A DNA stretch of 64,000 bases, from the NCBI RefSeq assembly GCF_007830235.1, contig NZ_VLKI01000004.1:186001-250000 (forward strand), in the 5' to 3' direction. This document shows positions 1 to 8,790 of this stretch, piece after piece. The notes below the pieces were generated by a model that had not been told where the DNA came from, did not search any database, and saw nothing but the letters and a program-made list of their open reading frames with translations. A program made the position numbers and the translations under genes. Origin of the DNA: Cytobacillus oceanisediminis. GTDB lineage: Bacteria > Bacillota > Bacilli > Bacillales > Cytobacillaceae. Each line of letters opens with the position of its first letter. Within the stretch, counting starts at the first letter, position 1.

Positions 1-37
1 CGCCATCTTGTTTGATTACGTGTTCTTGTTCATTCAT
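1..37 (-). CDS. N-terminus of a gene leaving the window
   Basis: Only the first 12 codons are present, beginning MNEQEHVIKQDG, so the product cannot be named. The ATG at 37-35 follows a perfect GGAGGA ribosome binding site at 45-50 with a 7-nt spacer, which is the reason for calling a real gene. A hairpin with a U-run lies about 100 nt upstream in its leader (see 138-175), so the gene may be controlled by attenuation. Confidence 0.7.
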   Translation of the reverse strand, partial: MNEQEHVIKQDG

Positions 38-137
38 GGTCTTTTCCTCCTAACGAGTTTTCTTAATAGATATCCGTTCTGGCAATATTCTAAACTTCCA
101 TTTACTAGAGGCTCCGTTGAACTTAAACCATTAAAAA

Positions 138-175
138 AGATGCAAACCGATTGGTCTGCACCTTTTTTAAGTCCG
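138..175 (-). terminator. intrinsic-terminator-like hairpin in the leader of the gene at 1-37
   Basis: On the minus strand GGTGCAGACC pairs with GGTTTGCATC around a short AATC loop, with G-U pairs, and is followed by a T-run. It lies between an upstream minus-strand leader and the start codon at 37. It could be an attenuator. No T-box, SAM, lysine or purine aptamer signature was recognised upstream. The A-run on the other side makes it symmetrical. Confidence 0.5.
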
Positions 176-495
176 ATGACGGACAACCTAAGGAATTACG
201 ATTTGCATAATCAAACCGATTTTAAATATATCGGTTATAGACGAGAGTGCCTTTCGAACGATCTGCAAATCCTCCCTGGTTTCTTGCAATGCCAATGACG
301 AACCTTGAAGTCGCTGTTACGCTTTTCATCGTGAACCAGTCCCTTCCGTTTTGTTATTGGCCTTGCATTATCTGTTTACCACGATAGCCCGTCCCAAAAC
401 ATTTTTTTTAAAAGAAAAATGTGGTAATTGGAAAACCCTTTTTCTATTCAGTTTTATATAAGATGGATAAAATAAAAGGGAAGGGAGTGAATGCT

Positions 496-1221
496 TTGAA
501 TACAAAGAAAGAAATCCGTGAATACATATGGAATTATCTTGAGGAAAATAAGCTCGGACGTTTTCCTTTTCCACTGAAAAATAGAATTCCCAATTTCAAA
601 GGTGCGGAAATGGCGGCACAATTTATTTTTAATATGCCCGAATACAAAGAAGCAAAGGTAATAAAAGTGAATCCTGACAGTCCGCAGCTGCCGATCCGTA
701 CACAAATTTTAAAAGACGGTAAGACATTGCTGGTTCCGACTCCAAGGCTGAAAGCAGGCTTTATTATGGTAAAACCTGAATGGGTTCCTGCAGGTGATGA
801 ACGAAAAGCCGCGAGCCTTAAGCATATCCATTCATATGGAAAAGAAATTCCTCTTACTGAACTTCCTGTGATCGATTTATTTTTTGCAGGATCGGTGGGG
901 CTCCATAGGGATGGAAGGCGAGTTGGGAAGGGCGAGGGGTATGCTGACCGGGAATATGCCATTATCAGGGAGCTTGGCAATCCTCCAATCCCTGTGATTG
1001 GAACGGTTAATAGCGCCCAGGTAACCGATGCAGATATACCAAGAGATCCTTATGATTTAACTGTGGACTGGATTGCAACCGAAAAGGAACTGATTCAAAC
1101 GAATACCCCTTATCCCAAGCCCGACGGCATCCAATGGGAGCTTGTGACAGAAGAAGAAATGGAAGAAATGCCGGTCTTGAGGGAAGTTTGGGAGATGACA
1201 AAAGGGAAGGCAGCAAAATAA
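496..1221 (+). CDS. 5-formyltetrahydrofolate cyclo-ligase family protein
   Basis: Product of 241 residues resembling the 5-FTHF cyclo-ligase / MTHFS-like family (COG0212). True cyclo-ligases convert 5-formyl-THF to 5,10-methenyl-THF with ATP. The C-terminal half carries GRRVGKGEGYADRE, a variant of the family's glycine-rich GxGxGYYDR segment, preceded by the strand VIDLFFAGSVGL. At about 240 residues it is longer than the roughly 190 of classical enzymes, as in the diverged subfamily, so its substrate is uncertain. I chose the TTG at 496 because AAGGGAG sits 7 nt upstream; the longer reading from 421 has no binding site. It is monocistronic, with a terminator straight after the stop. Confidence 0.75.
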   Translation: MNTKKEIREYIWNYLEENKLGRFPFPLKNRIPNFKGAEMAAQFIFNMPEYKEAKVIKVNPDSPQLPIRTQILKDGKTLLVPTPRLKAGFIMVKPEWVPAGDERKAASLKHIHSYGKEIPLTELPVIDLFFAGSVGLHRDGRRVGKGEGYADREYAIIRELGNPPIPVIGTVNSAQVTDADIPRDPYDLTVDWIATEKELIQTNTPYPKPDGIQWELVTEEEMEEMPVLREVWEMTKGKAAK

Positions 1222-1235
1222 CCAGGCTGCCTTTT
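1209..1235 (+). terminator. intrinsic terminator after the cyclo-ligase-like gene
   Basis: GGCAGC at 1209-1214 pairs with GCTGCC at 1226-1231, followed by TTTT. The stem overlaps the last codons of the gene. Confidence 0.65.
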
Positions 1236-1415
1236 AGGCTTTTATTTCATCCATTTGCTTTAAAACATCATCAATTTTGCATGATTTTCAGGTGATTCAT
1301 CAATATGCTTCCACACTATCTTTCCATTTGGGCATCGTTTTATGGCCCATAGATACTTTTGATCATAACGGACCTTTACAAAGGATTACAGAAATAATGC
1401 TCTGCGCCAAAAGAA

Positions 1416-1442
1416 AAAAGCAGGAACGGCCCTGCTTTTTTT
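1416..1442 (-). terminator. bidirectional terminator for the BI-1 gene
   Basis: GCAGG (1420-1424) and CCTGC (1431-1435) flanked by A- and T-runs; it serves the minus-strand gene that ends at 1442. The stretch 1236-1415 holds no gene that I can support. Confidence 0.75.
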
Positions 1443-2086
1443 TAGTCCCTGCTTCCCAAAATCCCGAAAATACGCAGGATATTGATAAACAGATTGATAA
1501 AATCAAGATATAGATTTAGAGCCATCAAAGGCACTTCTTCAGCTGAAACACCATAATGCTTCATGCGGTTGAAATCGAATAGGACATATCCGCTGAAAAC
1601 AAGCACTCCAATGAAGGAAAATGCCAGCATTCCGGCAGAGCTTAACGGCCAAAAGATGTTAAAAATCGAGATCGCAATAAGTGCAAGCAATGCAGCCATA
1701 AGTATACCGCCAAGGAATGATAAATCACGCTTAGTTGTTGTCGCGTAGACTGCCAGGCCTGTAAAAACAACCGTGGTAGTTGCAAGAGCAACCAGAACAG
1801 GATTCGGCCCAATGGCAGCAAGGTAATGCGCAACGATTGGATAAGTTGTCACCCCTGATATAAACGTAAAAACATAGAGGAACGTGTAGCCAATTGCCTT
1901 TTTACGGCGAAGCAGAAAAGCAAAAAGCAGCATTCCGACTTCAAGAATAACTAACGGCAGAAACAATGCAGGCGGAACAAAAACGCCAGCCATCGTCCCG
2001 ATAAAAGCAATTCCAAGTGAGAATGCAAATGCCCTTAGTACCGATGGCAAGTAGCTATTGCTGTTTGCGGTGTGCTGTACATACAT
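1442..2086 (-). CDS. Bax inhibitor-1 (BI-1/YetJ) family membrane protein
   Basis: Protein of 214 residues with seven hydrophobic segments over almost its whole length. This is the layout of the TMBIM/BI-1 family, whose B. subtilis member YetJ is a pH-sensitive calcium leak channel. The C-terminal part has LFDFNRMKHYG followed by LNLYLDFINLF. These two membrane segments carry the paired aspartates that gate YetJ, and both aspartates are present. The start at 2086 has GAGGAG about 10 nt upstream. It is a single gene, with mscL behind it on the same strand but separated by about 70 nt. Family assignment is firm; the transport role is inferred from YetJ. Confidence 0.9.
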   Translation of the reverse strand: MYVQHTANSNSYLPSVLRAFAFSLGIAFIGTMAGVFVPPALFLPLVILEVGMLLFAFLLRRKKAIGYTFLYVFTFISGVTTYPIVAHYLAAIGPNPVLVALATTTVVFTGLAVYATTTKRDLSFLGGILMAALLALIAISIFNIFWPLSSAGMLAFSFIGVLVFSGYVLFDFNRMKHYGVSAEEVPLMALNLYLDFINLFINILRIFGILGSRD

Positions 2087-2158
2087 TTTTTCATTTCTCC
2101 TCTAAGATTATTTTTATATATGTATATACGGTAAGTCTGCCTATAAGGTTTCACGATT

Positions 2159-2530
2159 TTATTTGGTTTTTAATAAATCCCTGATTTCTGTTAAAAGCTC
2201 CACATTTTTATCCACAACAGGTGCAGGCTTGGCTTCTTCTTTCTTTTTGAAGCGTTTGTTGATAATTCTCACAAACATAAAGATAGAAAATGCAACGATC
2301 AGAAAATCCACGACATTTTGCAGGAATAAACCGTACATTACTTCGGCTCCCCCAACTTTTACCATTAGGTTTGTGAAGTCTACTCCACCCATAAGCAGTC
2401 CGACGAGCGGCATGATAATATCATCAACGAGGGAAGAAACAATTTTTCCGAATGCAGCCCCAATGACAACCCCCACAGCCAAATCCAGCACATTTCCTTT
2501 TAGTGCAAACTTTTTAAATTCATTCCACAT
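2159..2530 (-). CDS. mscL: large-conductance mechanosensitive channel MscL
   Basis: Product of 123 residues, the normal size for MscL, a homopentameric inner-membrane pore that opens under high membrane tension to release solutes on osmotic downshock. It begins [13 protein letters not shown], the amphipathic N-terminal helix. TM1 follows ([17 protein letters not shown]), then TM2 ([17 protein letters not shown]) and a charged C-terminal bundle ending [14 protein letters not shown] longer reading starts at a TTG at 2557, but the family start is the MWNEF methionine at 2530, with AAAGGTG about 12 nt upstream. Confidence 0.95.
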   Translation of the reverse strand: MWNEFKKFALKGNVLDLAVGVVIGAAFGKIVSSLVDDIIMPLVGLLMGGVDFTNLMVKVGGAEVMYGLFLQNVVDFLIVAFSIFMFVRIINKRFKKKEEAKPAPVVDKNVELLTEIRDLLKTK

Positions 2531-2663
2531 AAAATTCCATATCACCTTTCTGTACAAATTACCGTTATTATACTATGAAGGGAAAGGGGAAGACTAGATG
2601 CGGCAGCATTAAAATGAAGAGAGCCTCTAACAGTAAAAGCCCGGGCCTTTCCTAAAATATCCG

Positions 2664-2692
2664 TTGACAGAAACAAGCTTTTTCTCTATAGT
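2664..2692 (+). promoter_or_regulatory. sigma-A promoter of queF operon
   Basis: TTGACA at 2664-2669, a 17-nt spacer, then TATAGT at 2687-2692. Transcription would start near 2699, about 35 nt before the preQ1 aptamer. The stretch 2531-2663 shows nothing else. Confidence 0.75.
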
Positions 2693-2732
2693 AACTATGA
2701 CAATTACATTTAGAATATTCCCGTATCAACGG

Positions 2733-2770
2733 GAGAGGTTCATAGCTTCACCCTCTATAAAAAACTATGG
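2733..2770 (+). promoter_or_regulatory. preQ1-I riboswitch aptamer
   Basis: The segment reads GAGAGGTTCATAGC, then CACCCTCTATAAAAAACTA. This matches the class I preQ1 aptamer: the P1 stem GAGAGG/CCTCT, a C-rich loop and the A-rich tail that forms the pseudoknot. It precedes a terminator hairpin and then queF, the usual arrangement for transcriptional attenuation when preQ1 is plentiful. Confidence 0.95.
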
Positions 2771-2789
2771 CTTTGATTATACAAAAATC

Positions 2790-2826
2790 AACCATATCCT
2801 AGAGAGGATATGGTTTTTTGTTTTTT
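2790..2826 (+). terminator. riboswitch-controlled terminator
   Basis: AACCATATCC pairs with GGATATGGTT around TAGAGA, followed by a long T-run. It is the expression platform of the preQ1 riboswitch 20 nt upstream. Confidence 0.9.
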
Positions 2827-2887
2827 TAGGCTATGTTTTTGGACTTCTCTTGGATGCTGCGGGATCATATAAAGGGAGGCTTTTTTT

Positions 2888-3385
2888 ATGTCAGGAAGAA
2901 AAGATGAGGAATTAACGGATATTACTTTATTGGGAAATCAGGGCACGAAGTATCTTTTTGAGTATTCGCCTGAGATTTTGGAGGCATTTGATAATAAGCA
3001 TCCAAACCGCGATTATTTTGTAAAATTCAATTGCCCCGAGTTTACGAGTCTATGCCCGAAAACGGGGCAGCCTGATTTTGCGACCATCTATATCAGCTAT
3101 ATTCCAGATCAAAAAATGGTAGAAAGCAAGTCCTTGAAGCTATATCTTTTTAGCTTCAGAAACCATGGCGATTTCCATGAGGATTGCATGAATATCATTA
3201 TGAACGACTTAATCGAACTGATGGATCCGCGCTATATTGAGGTATGGGGCAAGTTTACGCCAAGAGGCGGGATTTCGATTGACCCTTATTGCAACTATGG
3301 CAAGCCGGGAACGAAATATGAAAAAATGGCGGATTACCGCTTAATGAACCATGATCTCTATCCGGAGACCATTGACAATCGTTAA
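2888..3385 (+). CDS. queF: NADPH-dependent 7-cyano-7-deazaguanine (preQ0) reductase QueF
   Basis: Reduces preQ0 to preQ1 in the cytoplasm for queuosine synthesis at the tRNA wobble position. At 165 residues it is the unimodular Bacillus-type enzyme. The catalytic cysteine is Cys56 in CPEFTSLCP and the acid is Asp63 in TGQPDFATI. The QueF NADPH-binding signature appears as [13 protein letters not shown] from about residue 78. The ATG at 2888 follows AAAGGGAGGC. Expression is under the preQ1 riboswitch, and a precursor transporter follows 18 nt downstream in the same unit. Confidence 0.97.
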   Translation: MSGRKDEELTDITLLGNQGTKYLFEYSPEILEAFDNKHPNRDYFVKFNCPEFTSLCPKTGQPDFATIYISYIPDQKMVESKSLKLYLFSFRNHGDFHEDCMNIIMNDLIELMDPRYIEVWGKFTPRGGISIDPYCNYGKPGTKYEKMADYRLMNHDLYPETIDNR

Positions 3386-3403
3386 TGTGAGAGGAGAATA
3401 TCT

Positions 3404-4036
3404 TTGCTTTTATATTTAAATGCAGCCTTTGCAGGGCTGCTTATATTATCAAATATCCTGGCTGTTAAATTGTTCAGCATCGGAAGCTGGGCGATCCTGC
3501 CTGCTGCTGTAATCGTTTATGTGTTTACGTATCCGATTACAGATATTATCGGTGAGGTTTATGGTAAAGAAGCAGCCCGCAAAACGGTATTTGCCGGTTT
3601 TGTGACCCAGCTGCTTGCAGCGGTCTTTATTTTCGCAGCCATCCATCTTCCATCAGCGCCGTTTTTCGGTGCACAAGCCGAGTTTGAAACGATTCTAAGC
3701 GGCAGCTTCCGGGTAACCATTGCCAGCCTGATATCTTACCTGGTAAGCCAAAATCTTGATGTGTTTGTTTTTCACAAATTGAAAGAAAAGCACGGCAGCA
3801 AAAAACTGTGGATCCGCAACAACCTATCAACAGCTTCGAGCCAGCTGATTGACACGACTGTGTTTATTCTGATTGCTTTCTATGGCACAATGCCGCTTGG
3901 GGTTTTAATCGGAATGGCCGCCACTCAGTATATCTTTAAATTTATCGTAGCGGTTGCTGATACACCGTTAGTCTATTTATTTGTTAAAATGGCGAAAAAG
4001 GAACGTACTGGTGCTGAAGCAAATGCTGCGGCATAA
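3404..4036 (+). CDS. queuosine precursor transporter (YhhQ/VUT family)
   Basis: Integral membrane protein of 210 residues with about six hydrophobic helices, matching the VUT_1/DUF165 family. E. coli YhhQ in this family imports the queuosine precursors preQ0 and preQ1. Family features include PITDIIGEVYGKEAARKTV near residue 45 and the SQLIDTTVFILIAF segment. The TTG start at 3404 follows GAGGAG by 7 nt. Sharing a transcript with queF behind a preQ1 riboswitch strongly supports a queuosine salvage role. The tail KKERTGAEANAAA is hydrophilic. Confidence 0.9.
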   Translation: MLLYLNAAFAGLLILSNILAVKLFSIGSWAILPAAVIVYVFTYPITDIIGEVYGKEAARKTVFAGFVTQLLAAVFIFAAIHLPSAPFFGAQAEFETILSGSFRVTIASLISYLVSQNLDVFVFHKLKEKHGSKKLWIRNNLSTASSQLIDTTVFILIAFYGTMPLGVLIGMAATQYIFKFIVAVADTPLVYLFVKMAKKERTGAEANAAA

Positions 4037-4068
4037 GCTTGCATTAAATCTATTTTTAAAATAGTATC

Positions 4069-4096
4069 AAAAAAGCAGAGCAATCTGCTTTTTTTT
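4069..4096 (+). terminator. terminator of queF operon
   Basis: AAAAGCAGA and TCTGCTTTT arms around a short loop, followed by a T-run. Confidence 0.8.
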
Positions 4097-4219
4097 GTTG
4101 CACAAAAATAATATAAATGGGATTATGTTTAGGGAATATTCTGTATTTTTTCTTAAAACCGAATGGAAGAATACCTTCCAATTAATACATACTAAAAGAA
4201 AGCACTGAAGGGGGAAAAG

Positions 4220-4510
4220 ATGAAGATAGATAGACATAAAAAAGATCCTCGCTTTAAAATTGCTGAAAAAGAGGCATGGATCGGAATTGGACTCGTTCTT
4301 TTTAATTTTATATGGTGGTATGGGTTTGCCTATGGAATGGGCTCGGGCCCTGCAGAGGAATATACATACATCTTTGGATTGCCGGCATGGTTTTTCTATA
4401 GCTGTGTAGCGGGCTTTCTTATTATGGTGGTGCTGGTAACTGCAGCCGTTAGATTCCTTTTTAAAGAAGTTCCTTTTGAAGATCGATCGGAAGGGGGAGA
4501 TTCCGAATGA
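4220..4510 (+). CDS. yhdT: YhdT family (DUF997) membrane protein
   Basis: Small membrane protein of 96 residues with two transmembrane helices (about residues 21-42 and 58-82) and charged ends. In many bacteria, including E. coli, yhdT lies directly upstream of panF. Here its stop overlaps the panF start by 4 nt (ATGA at 4507-4510), so the two are translationally coupled. The function of YhdT is not established; the fixed pairing suggests an accessory role in pantothenate uptake. The start follows GAAGGGGG. Confidence 0.88.
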   Translation: MKIDRHKKDPRFKIAEKEAWIGIGLVLFNFIWWYGFAYGMGSGPAEEYTYIFGLPAWFFYSCVAGFLIMVVLVTAAVRFLFKEVPFEDRSEGGDSE

Positions 4511-5949
4511 ACTGGGAAGTCGTGGCTCCTCTTCTCATCTTTTTAGTCATTATATTTCTTATTGGCTTTTGGTCCAGCAGGCAAATGCAATCAGGGAATT
4601 CATTTCTTCAGGATTACTTCCTGGGCGGAAGGCAGCTGGGCGGGTTCATCCTGGCAATGACGATGATTGCTACGTACGGAAGTGCCAGCAGTTTTATTGG
4701 AGGTCCCGGGGTAGCTTATACACAGGGGCTTGGCTGGGTATTGCTTGCCATGTCACAGGTGGTTACAGGCTACTTCGTTCTTATGGTTCTTGGTAAGAAA
4801 TTCGCAATCACAGCGAGGAAGTACAATGCGGTCACGCTCATAGATTTCCTGAAAGAAAGATATAACAGCAAATGGGTAGTCTGGCTTTCAGCTCTCAGCA
4901 TCATTATTTTCCTGTTTTCCGCAATGGCGGCTCAATGGGTTGGTGGTGCAAGATTAATTGAGTCATTAACAGGGTTAAGTTATATTTCCGCATTGTTTAT
5001 TTTTGCAGCTTCTGTAATGGTTTATGTGGTTATTGGAGGCTTCCGTGCTGTAGCGGTGACCGATGCTGTCCAGGGAGCAATTATGTTTATCGGAACCTTG
5101 ATCCTTCTAATTGCTGTCATTGTGGCAGGTGGAGGAATATCCAATATAATCAGTGACCTCTCGGCAGAGAATCCAAATCTTATTACTCCGTATGGCTTTG
5201 ATGGCGGGCTCACGCCTTTATATGTTTCATCTTTCTGGATATTGGTGGGAGTTGGTGTGGTTGGTCTTCCGCAGGTTGCAGTGAGAGCCATGTCTTATAA
5301 AAATGCAAAAGCCATGCACCGGGCGATTATTATTGGAACCGTGGTGGTTGGCTCTATCATGCTTGGCATGCATTTAATCGGTGTATTCGCCCGTCCGATT
5401 CTTCCGGGGATTGAAGTTGGGGATAAAGTAATGCCGATGATTGCAATGGAAGTGCTTCCTCCCTGGCTGGCTGGAATTGTACTGGCTGCTCCGATGGCGG
5501 CTATCATGTCAACCGTTGATTCCTTGCTTCTGCTTGTCAGTTCAGCCATAGTAAAAGATGTGTATATCAATTACATAAAGCCTGATGCCAGTGAAAACAC
5601 AATTAAAAAAATGAGCTTTAGTGTTACCGCTCTCTTAGGCGTTCTGGTATTTCTAATGGCCCTCAGTCCGCCTGACCTGCTGATTTGGCTGAACCTATTC
5701 TCATTTGGGGGACTTGAAGCAGCCTTCATTTGGCCGGTTGTGCTCGGCCTGTACTGGAGAAAAGGGAATAAGTTCGGCGCAGTAGCCTCCATGCTTACTG
5801 GAACAGGCTCCTATATCCTCTTTCATACCTTTTATCCCAATGCGCTGGGCATGAATACAGTTGTTTTGCCTATTGTATTATCACTGCTAACTTATGTAGC
5901 AGTGAGCCTTTTTACCGAAAAACCATCGTCAGCAGCTGCTGAAATGTAA
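4507..5949 (+). CDS. panF: sodium/pantothenate symporter PanF
   Basis: Protein of 480 residues with about 13 membrane helices, a member of the solute:sodium symporter (SSS) family. The N-terminal part reads GNSFLQDYFLGGRQLGGF and MTMIATYGSASSFIGGPG, as in PanF, which takes up vitamin B5 with sodium for CoA synthesis. Later family segments include AAPMAAIMSTVDSLLLLVSS and FGGLEAAFIWPVVLGLYWR. The gene is coupled to yhdT by a 4-nt overlap and followed by a strong terminator. Substrate assignment rests on family features and the yhdT linkage. Confidence 0.92.
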   Translation: MNWEVVAPLLIFLVIIFLIGFWSSRQMQSGNSFLQDYFLGGRQLGGFILAMTMIATYGSASSFIGGPGVAYTQGLGWVLLAMSQVVTGYFVLMVLGKKFAITARKYNAVTLIDFLKERYNSKWVVWLSALSIIIFLFSAMAAQWVGGARLIESLTGLSYISALFIFAASVMVYVVIGGFRAVAVTDAVQGAIMFIGTLILLIAVIVAGGGISNIISDLSAENPNLITPYGFDGGLTPLYVSSFWILVGVGVVGLPQVAVRAMSYKNAKAMHRAIIIGTVVVGSIMLGMHLIGVFARPILPGIEVGDKVMPMIAMEVLPPWLAGIVLAAPMAAIMSTVDSLLLLVSSAIVKDVYINYIKPDASENTIKKMSFSVTALLGVLVFLMALSPPDLLIWLNLFSFGGLEAAFIWPVVLGLYWRKGNKFGAVASMLTGTGSYILFHTFYPNALGMNTVVLPIVLSLLTYVAVSLFTEKPSSAAAEM

Positions 5950-5950
5950 A

Positions 5951-5990
5951 AAAGCAGGCTCCGTTATAACTGGAGCCTGCTTTGCTTTTA
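5951..5990 (+). terminator. terminator of yhdT-panF
   Basis: Twelve-bp perfect arms AAAGCAGGCTCC and GGAGCCTGCTTT at 5951-5983, followed by a T-rich tail. Confidence 0.85.
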
Positions 5991-6025
5991 AGGCTGGATT
6001 TTTTGTTATACTTGGCCGGAACCCT

Positions 6026-6049
6026 CTTCAATCAAACGTTTGATTGAAG
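6026..6049 (+). promoter_or_regulatory. 24-bp perfect palindrome, possible operator
   Basis: Arms CTTCAATCAAAC and GTTTGATTGAAG meet at an ACGT-like centre with no spacer. It sits in the 280-nt gap between panF and a lipoprotein gene. Size and perfect symmetry suit a TetR-type dimer site, but no such regulator gene is in the window. The rest of 5990-6227 shows no gene. Confidence 0.5.
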
Positions 6050-6227
6050 CAGGAGAATTGCCTTAAACAGAGGATATGAAAGGAAATACTTGTTTTTATA
6101 AAAAAATGAGCATATTGGTAGATTTGTAGAAACGATCTCTATTTGTTACACTTAGTAGGTTAAAGGCAAAGTTTTTGTAACATTTGACTTTAAATGGAAA
6201 TGTTTTTAAAACATTAGGGAGATTACA

Positions 6228-7421
6228 ATGAAAAATTTTATATATATCATATCGATGGTCATGTTATCGTCTGTAATAGCAGGCTGCTCAAGTGAAACCA
6301 ATGCTTCATTAAATACAGAGGATGTTACTTTTAAAAAAGAAGATAAAGTTGAGGCAGAAAATAAATTTCCTGCTGTGAAAACAGAAGGGAAAGAGAAAAA
6401 AGATACTGCTTGGCTTAATAATGAGTCTTTATACCAATTTGAAGCTGCTGATGGAAAACAAAAATATATCGTATATCTTTTTGCAGAAAATGAAAGTAAT
6501 ACAATCCTGGAGGAAGACAGCCAAAAAGGCAAAAAAGGTGATTCCTATTATAGAGGGCATTACTCGGTCTATTTGGCAGAAAAGGAATCTGACGTCGCTT
6601 TTAAACAGGATGTCCTTAGTGAAAATGGCGAAATGGTTTTTAACCCTTCGAAGGAACAAGCGTATACATTAAAAATGAGAAACAAGACAATCATTTCAGT
6701 TTTTCAGCCGAAAGGTAAGGACGGAGCCAAGGGCCATTTATTGGCAATTAAAGATGGCGAAATAATCGAGATTAGTTCTGAGAAGGAAGTAATCACTTCT
6801 TCACTGGCGAAAATAAAGAGAGTAAACCAGAAGTTTATCCAAACTGCCCAAAGCAAACAAGATAAATTGGTTTTTTCAACATGGCTTTTTAACGAGGAAA
6901 CCCTTTCCCTGACTCTTCACGATCGTGAAGAGCTAGAGAGCGAGAATAATAATGCCAGCTGGATGAATCAATGGATAGAAGATGAAGCCTACTATTATCC
7001 ATTTAAGAATCTTGAACTTAGCAGTGATGTAATTGAAAAAGCAAAACAAGGGATTCCGCTTGGTAGTCCTTATCCAATTGGCACAAATATAACCGAAATT
7101 ATAAAATCAGAGCCGGACTTTATAGAAAAGAATCCCGAAGATAATAGCCCGTATGTAAGGTACCCTGATATTACCTATTACTTTGAACGTGAAACCGGTA
7201 ATGTAACAGCTATCTCCATCCCTGGTCAGCGGATGAGAACCACGATCGATGAGATAAAGACCCTATTTGGAAATCCAGCCGAAGTGTTTGATGAGCCGAA
7301 TTCAGGTGGAACCATTTCGGTGTACACGGCTGATAAGTACTCCATCGAAGTTTTTTCTGATGAAGAGGACCAGGTCAGCAAAATATACTTAACTAAATCA
7401 ACAAAAAATCATGCGGAATAA
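6228..7421 (+). CDS. putative lipoprotein with C-terminal DUF4309-like domain
   Basis: Protein of 397 residues starting with a type II signal peptide; the lipobox VIAGCSS places the lipidated cysteine near residue 20. The middle part is hydrophilic and unrecognised. The C-terminal 120 residues (GIPLGSPYPIGTNITEI to the end) look like DUF4309, a beta-rich domain found in secreted Bacillus proteins such as YjgB. The start follows TTAGGGAG. It is monocistronic, between an isolated palindrome upstream and a bidirectional terminator downstream. It probably sits on the outer face of the membrane; no enzymatic function can be proposed. Confidence 0.8.
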   Translation: MKNFIYIISMVMLSSVIAGCSSETNASLNTEDVTFKKEDKVEAENKFPAVKTEGKEKKDTAWLNNESLYQFEAADGKQKYIVYLFAENESNTILEEDSQKGKKGDSYYRGHYSVYLAEKESDVAFKQDVLSENGEMVFNPSKEQAYTLKMRNKTIISVFQPKGKDGAKGHLLAIKDGEIIEISSEKEVITSSLAKIKRVNQKFIQTAQSKQDKLVFSTWLFNEETLSLTLHDREELESENNNASWMNQWIEDEAYYYPFKNLELSSDVIEKAKQGIPLGSPYPIGTNITEIIKSEPDFIEKNPEDNSPYVRYPDITYYFERETGNVTAISIPGQRMRTTIDEIKTLFGNPAEVFDEPNSGGTISVYTADKYSIEVFSDEEDQVSKIYLTKSTKNHAE

Positions 7422-7436
7422 TTCGCATGATTTTTT
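7403..7436 (+). terminator. bidirectional terminator
   Basis: AAAAATCATGCG and CGCATGATTTTT arms around GAATAATT; shared by the lipoprotein gene on the plus strand and the aminopeptidase gene on the minus strand. Confidence 0.85.
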
Positions 7437-7462
7437 AAAGAAATGATACCCTATTTTATTAC

Positions 7463-8695
7463 TTAAAAAGCCCAATCGCCTTTGCGGAATACTGGTTCAG
7501 CATTGCCATCCCCTGTGATGCCATCAATGTCCATTTCGCTTGAGCCAATCATGAAGTCAACATGTGTTAAGCTTTCGTTCAGTCCGTTTTCCGCCAGCTC
7601 CTCGCTGGACATTTTCTTTCCGCCTTCAATACAGAATGCATAAGCACTGCCGATTGCCAGGTGGTTGGAGGCATTTTCATCAAATAAAGTGTTATAGAAA
7701 AGCAGGTTTGACTGGGAAATTGGCGAGTTGTAAGGAACAAGGGCTACTTCACCAAGGTAGTGCGAGCCTTCATCAGTTTCAACAAGCTGCTTAAGAATTT
7801 CTTCGCCTTCTTCTGCTTTTACATCCACAATGCGTCCATTTTCAAATGTCAGGCTGAAGTTGTCGATGATGTTTCCGCCATAGCTTAATGGCTTTGTGCT
7901 GGAAACTGTGCCGTTAACACCAGTTTTATAAGGAACGGTGAAAACTTCTTCCGTAGGCATGTTTGCCATGAATTCATGTCCCTGTTCATTTACACTGCCC
8001 GCTCCAACCCATAAGTGACCTTTTGGCAGCTCAATTGTAAGGTCAGTTCCAGGAGCTTTGTAGCGAAGCTTCTTATAACGCTTACTGTTCAGATAGTCCA
8101 CTTTTTCATGAAGTGTTTCATCGTGCTTTTTCCAAGCTTCAACCGGATTGTCCAGATCAGTTCGAGTTGCTTTAAAAATAGCATCCCAAAGCATTTCCAC
8201 TTTTGATTCTGCAGGTGCGTCAGGAAATACCATATTTGCCCATGCTGGGGATGGCGCAGCAATTACAGTCCAGCTGACTTTATCGGATTGAATAAACTTG
8301 CGGTATTTCGCAAGCGCCGTTCCTGCAGCCTTTTGGAAGCTGGCGATCCGTTCTGATTTTACGCCTTTCAGCAAATCAGGGCTTGCTGAAACAATGGACA
8401 TAAATGCCGCCCCCTTTTCAGCCAAATCTTCTACTTCCTTGGCACGCCATTCCGGGTACTCTGTGAAAGCGTCATCCGGGGCTAAATCATACTTTGTGCG
8501 TGTAACCGTGTCGTCGCTCCAGTTCACAACAACATTGTGTGCACCTGCTTCATAAGCTTTTTTTACAACCACACGGACAAACTCTGCAGCATCAAGCGTA
8601 GTGTTAACAACAAGCGTCTGGCCCTTCTGGACATTCACGCCAACCTTAACAGCCAGCTCAGCGTACTTTTCTAAATTGTTTTGAAAGTTGCTCAT
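7463..8695 (-). CDS. ampS: M29 family aminopeptidase (AmpS/PepS type)
   Basis: Product of 410 residues, the size of B. subtilis AmpS and other M29 metallo-aminopeptidases (thermophilic aminopeptidase family). These cytosolic enzymes remove N-terminal residues using two metal ions. Recognisable family segments are GAHNVVVNWSD near residue 55, the ligand-bearing stretch around NMPTEEVFTVP, and the C-terminal ESLTHVDFMIGSSEMDIDG with the conserved histidine and aspartates. The ATG at 8695 has AAGGAG 8 nt upstream; a 22-codon longer reading lacks a binding site. It is monocistronic. Confidence 0.93.
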   Translation of the reverse strand: MSNFQNNLEKYAELAVKVGVNVQKGQTLVVNTTLDAAEFVRVVVKKAYEAGAHNVVVNWSDDTVTRTKYDLAPDDAFTEYPEWRAKEVEDLAEKGAAFMSIVSASPDLLKGVKSERIASFQKAAGTALAKYRKFIQSDKVSWTVIAAPSPAWANMVFPDAPAESKVEMLWDAIFKATRTDLDNPVEAWKKHDETLHEKVDYLNSKRYKKLRYKAPGTDLTIELPKGHLWVGAGSVNEQGHEFMANMPTEEVFTVPYKTGVNGTVSSTKPLSYGGNIIDNFSLTFENGRIVDVKAEEGEEILKQLVETDEGSHYLGEVALVPYNSPISQSNLLFYNTLFDENASNHLAIGSAYAFCIEGGKKMSSEELAENGLNESLTHVDFMIGSSEMDIDGITGDGNAEPVFRKGDWAF

Positions 8696-8790
8696 TATGT
8701 ATTCTCCTTTGTCAGAATCTTCATTATCAATTGTAGCTTTTCTATTCGGAAAAAGAAACATATTGACCTAAAAATCATGCCCGAGAACCT

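Noticed and set aside
100..420. T-box or other known riboswitch in the leader of the first gene
   Set aside because: No TGGNACCGCG-type T-box motif or recognisable aptamer was found; only the terminator hairpin is supported.
2664..2880. Plus-strand frame of 83 codons over the queF leader
   Set aside because: It covers the preQ1 riboswitch and its terminator and has no ribosome binding site.
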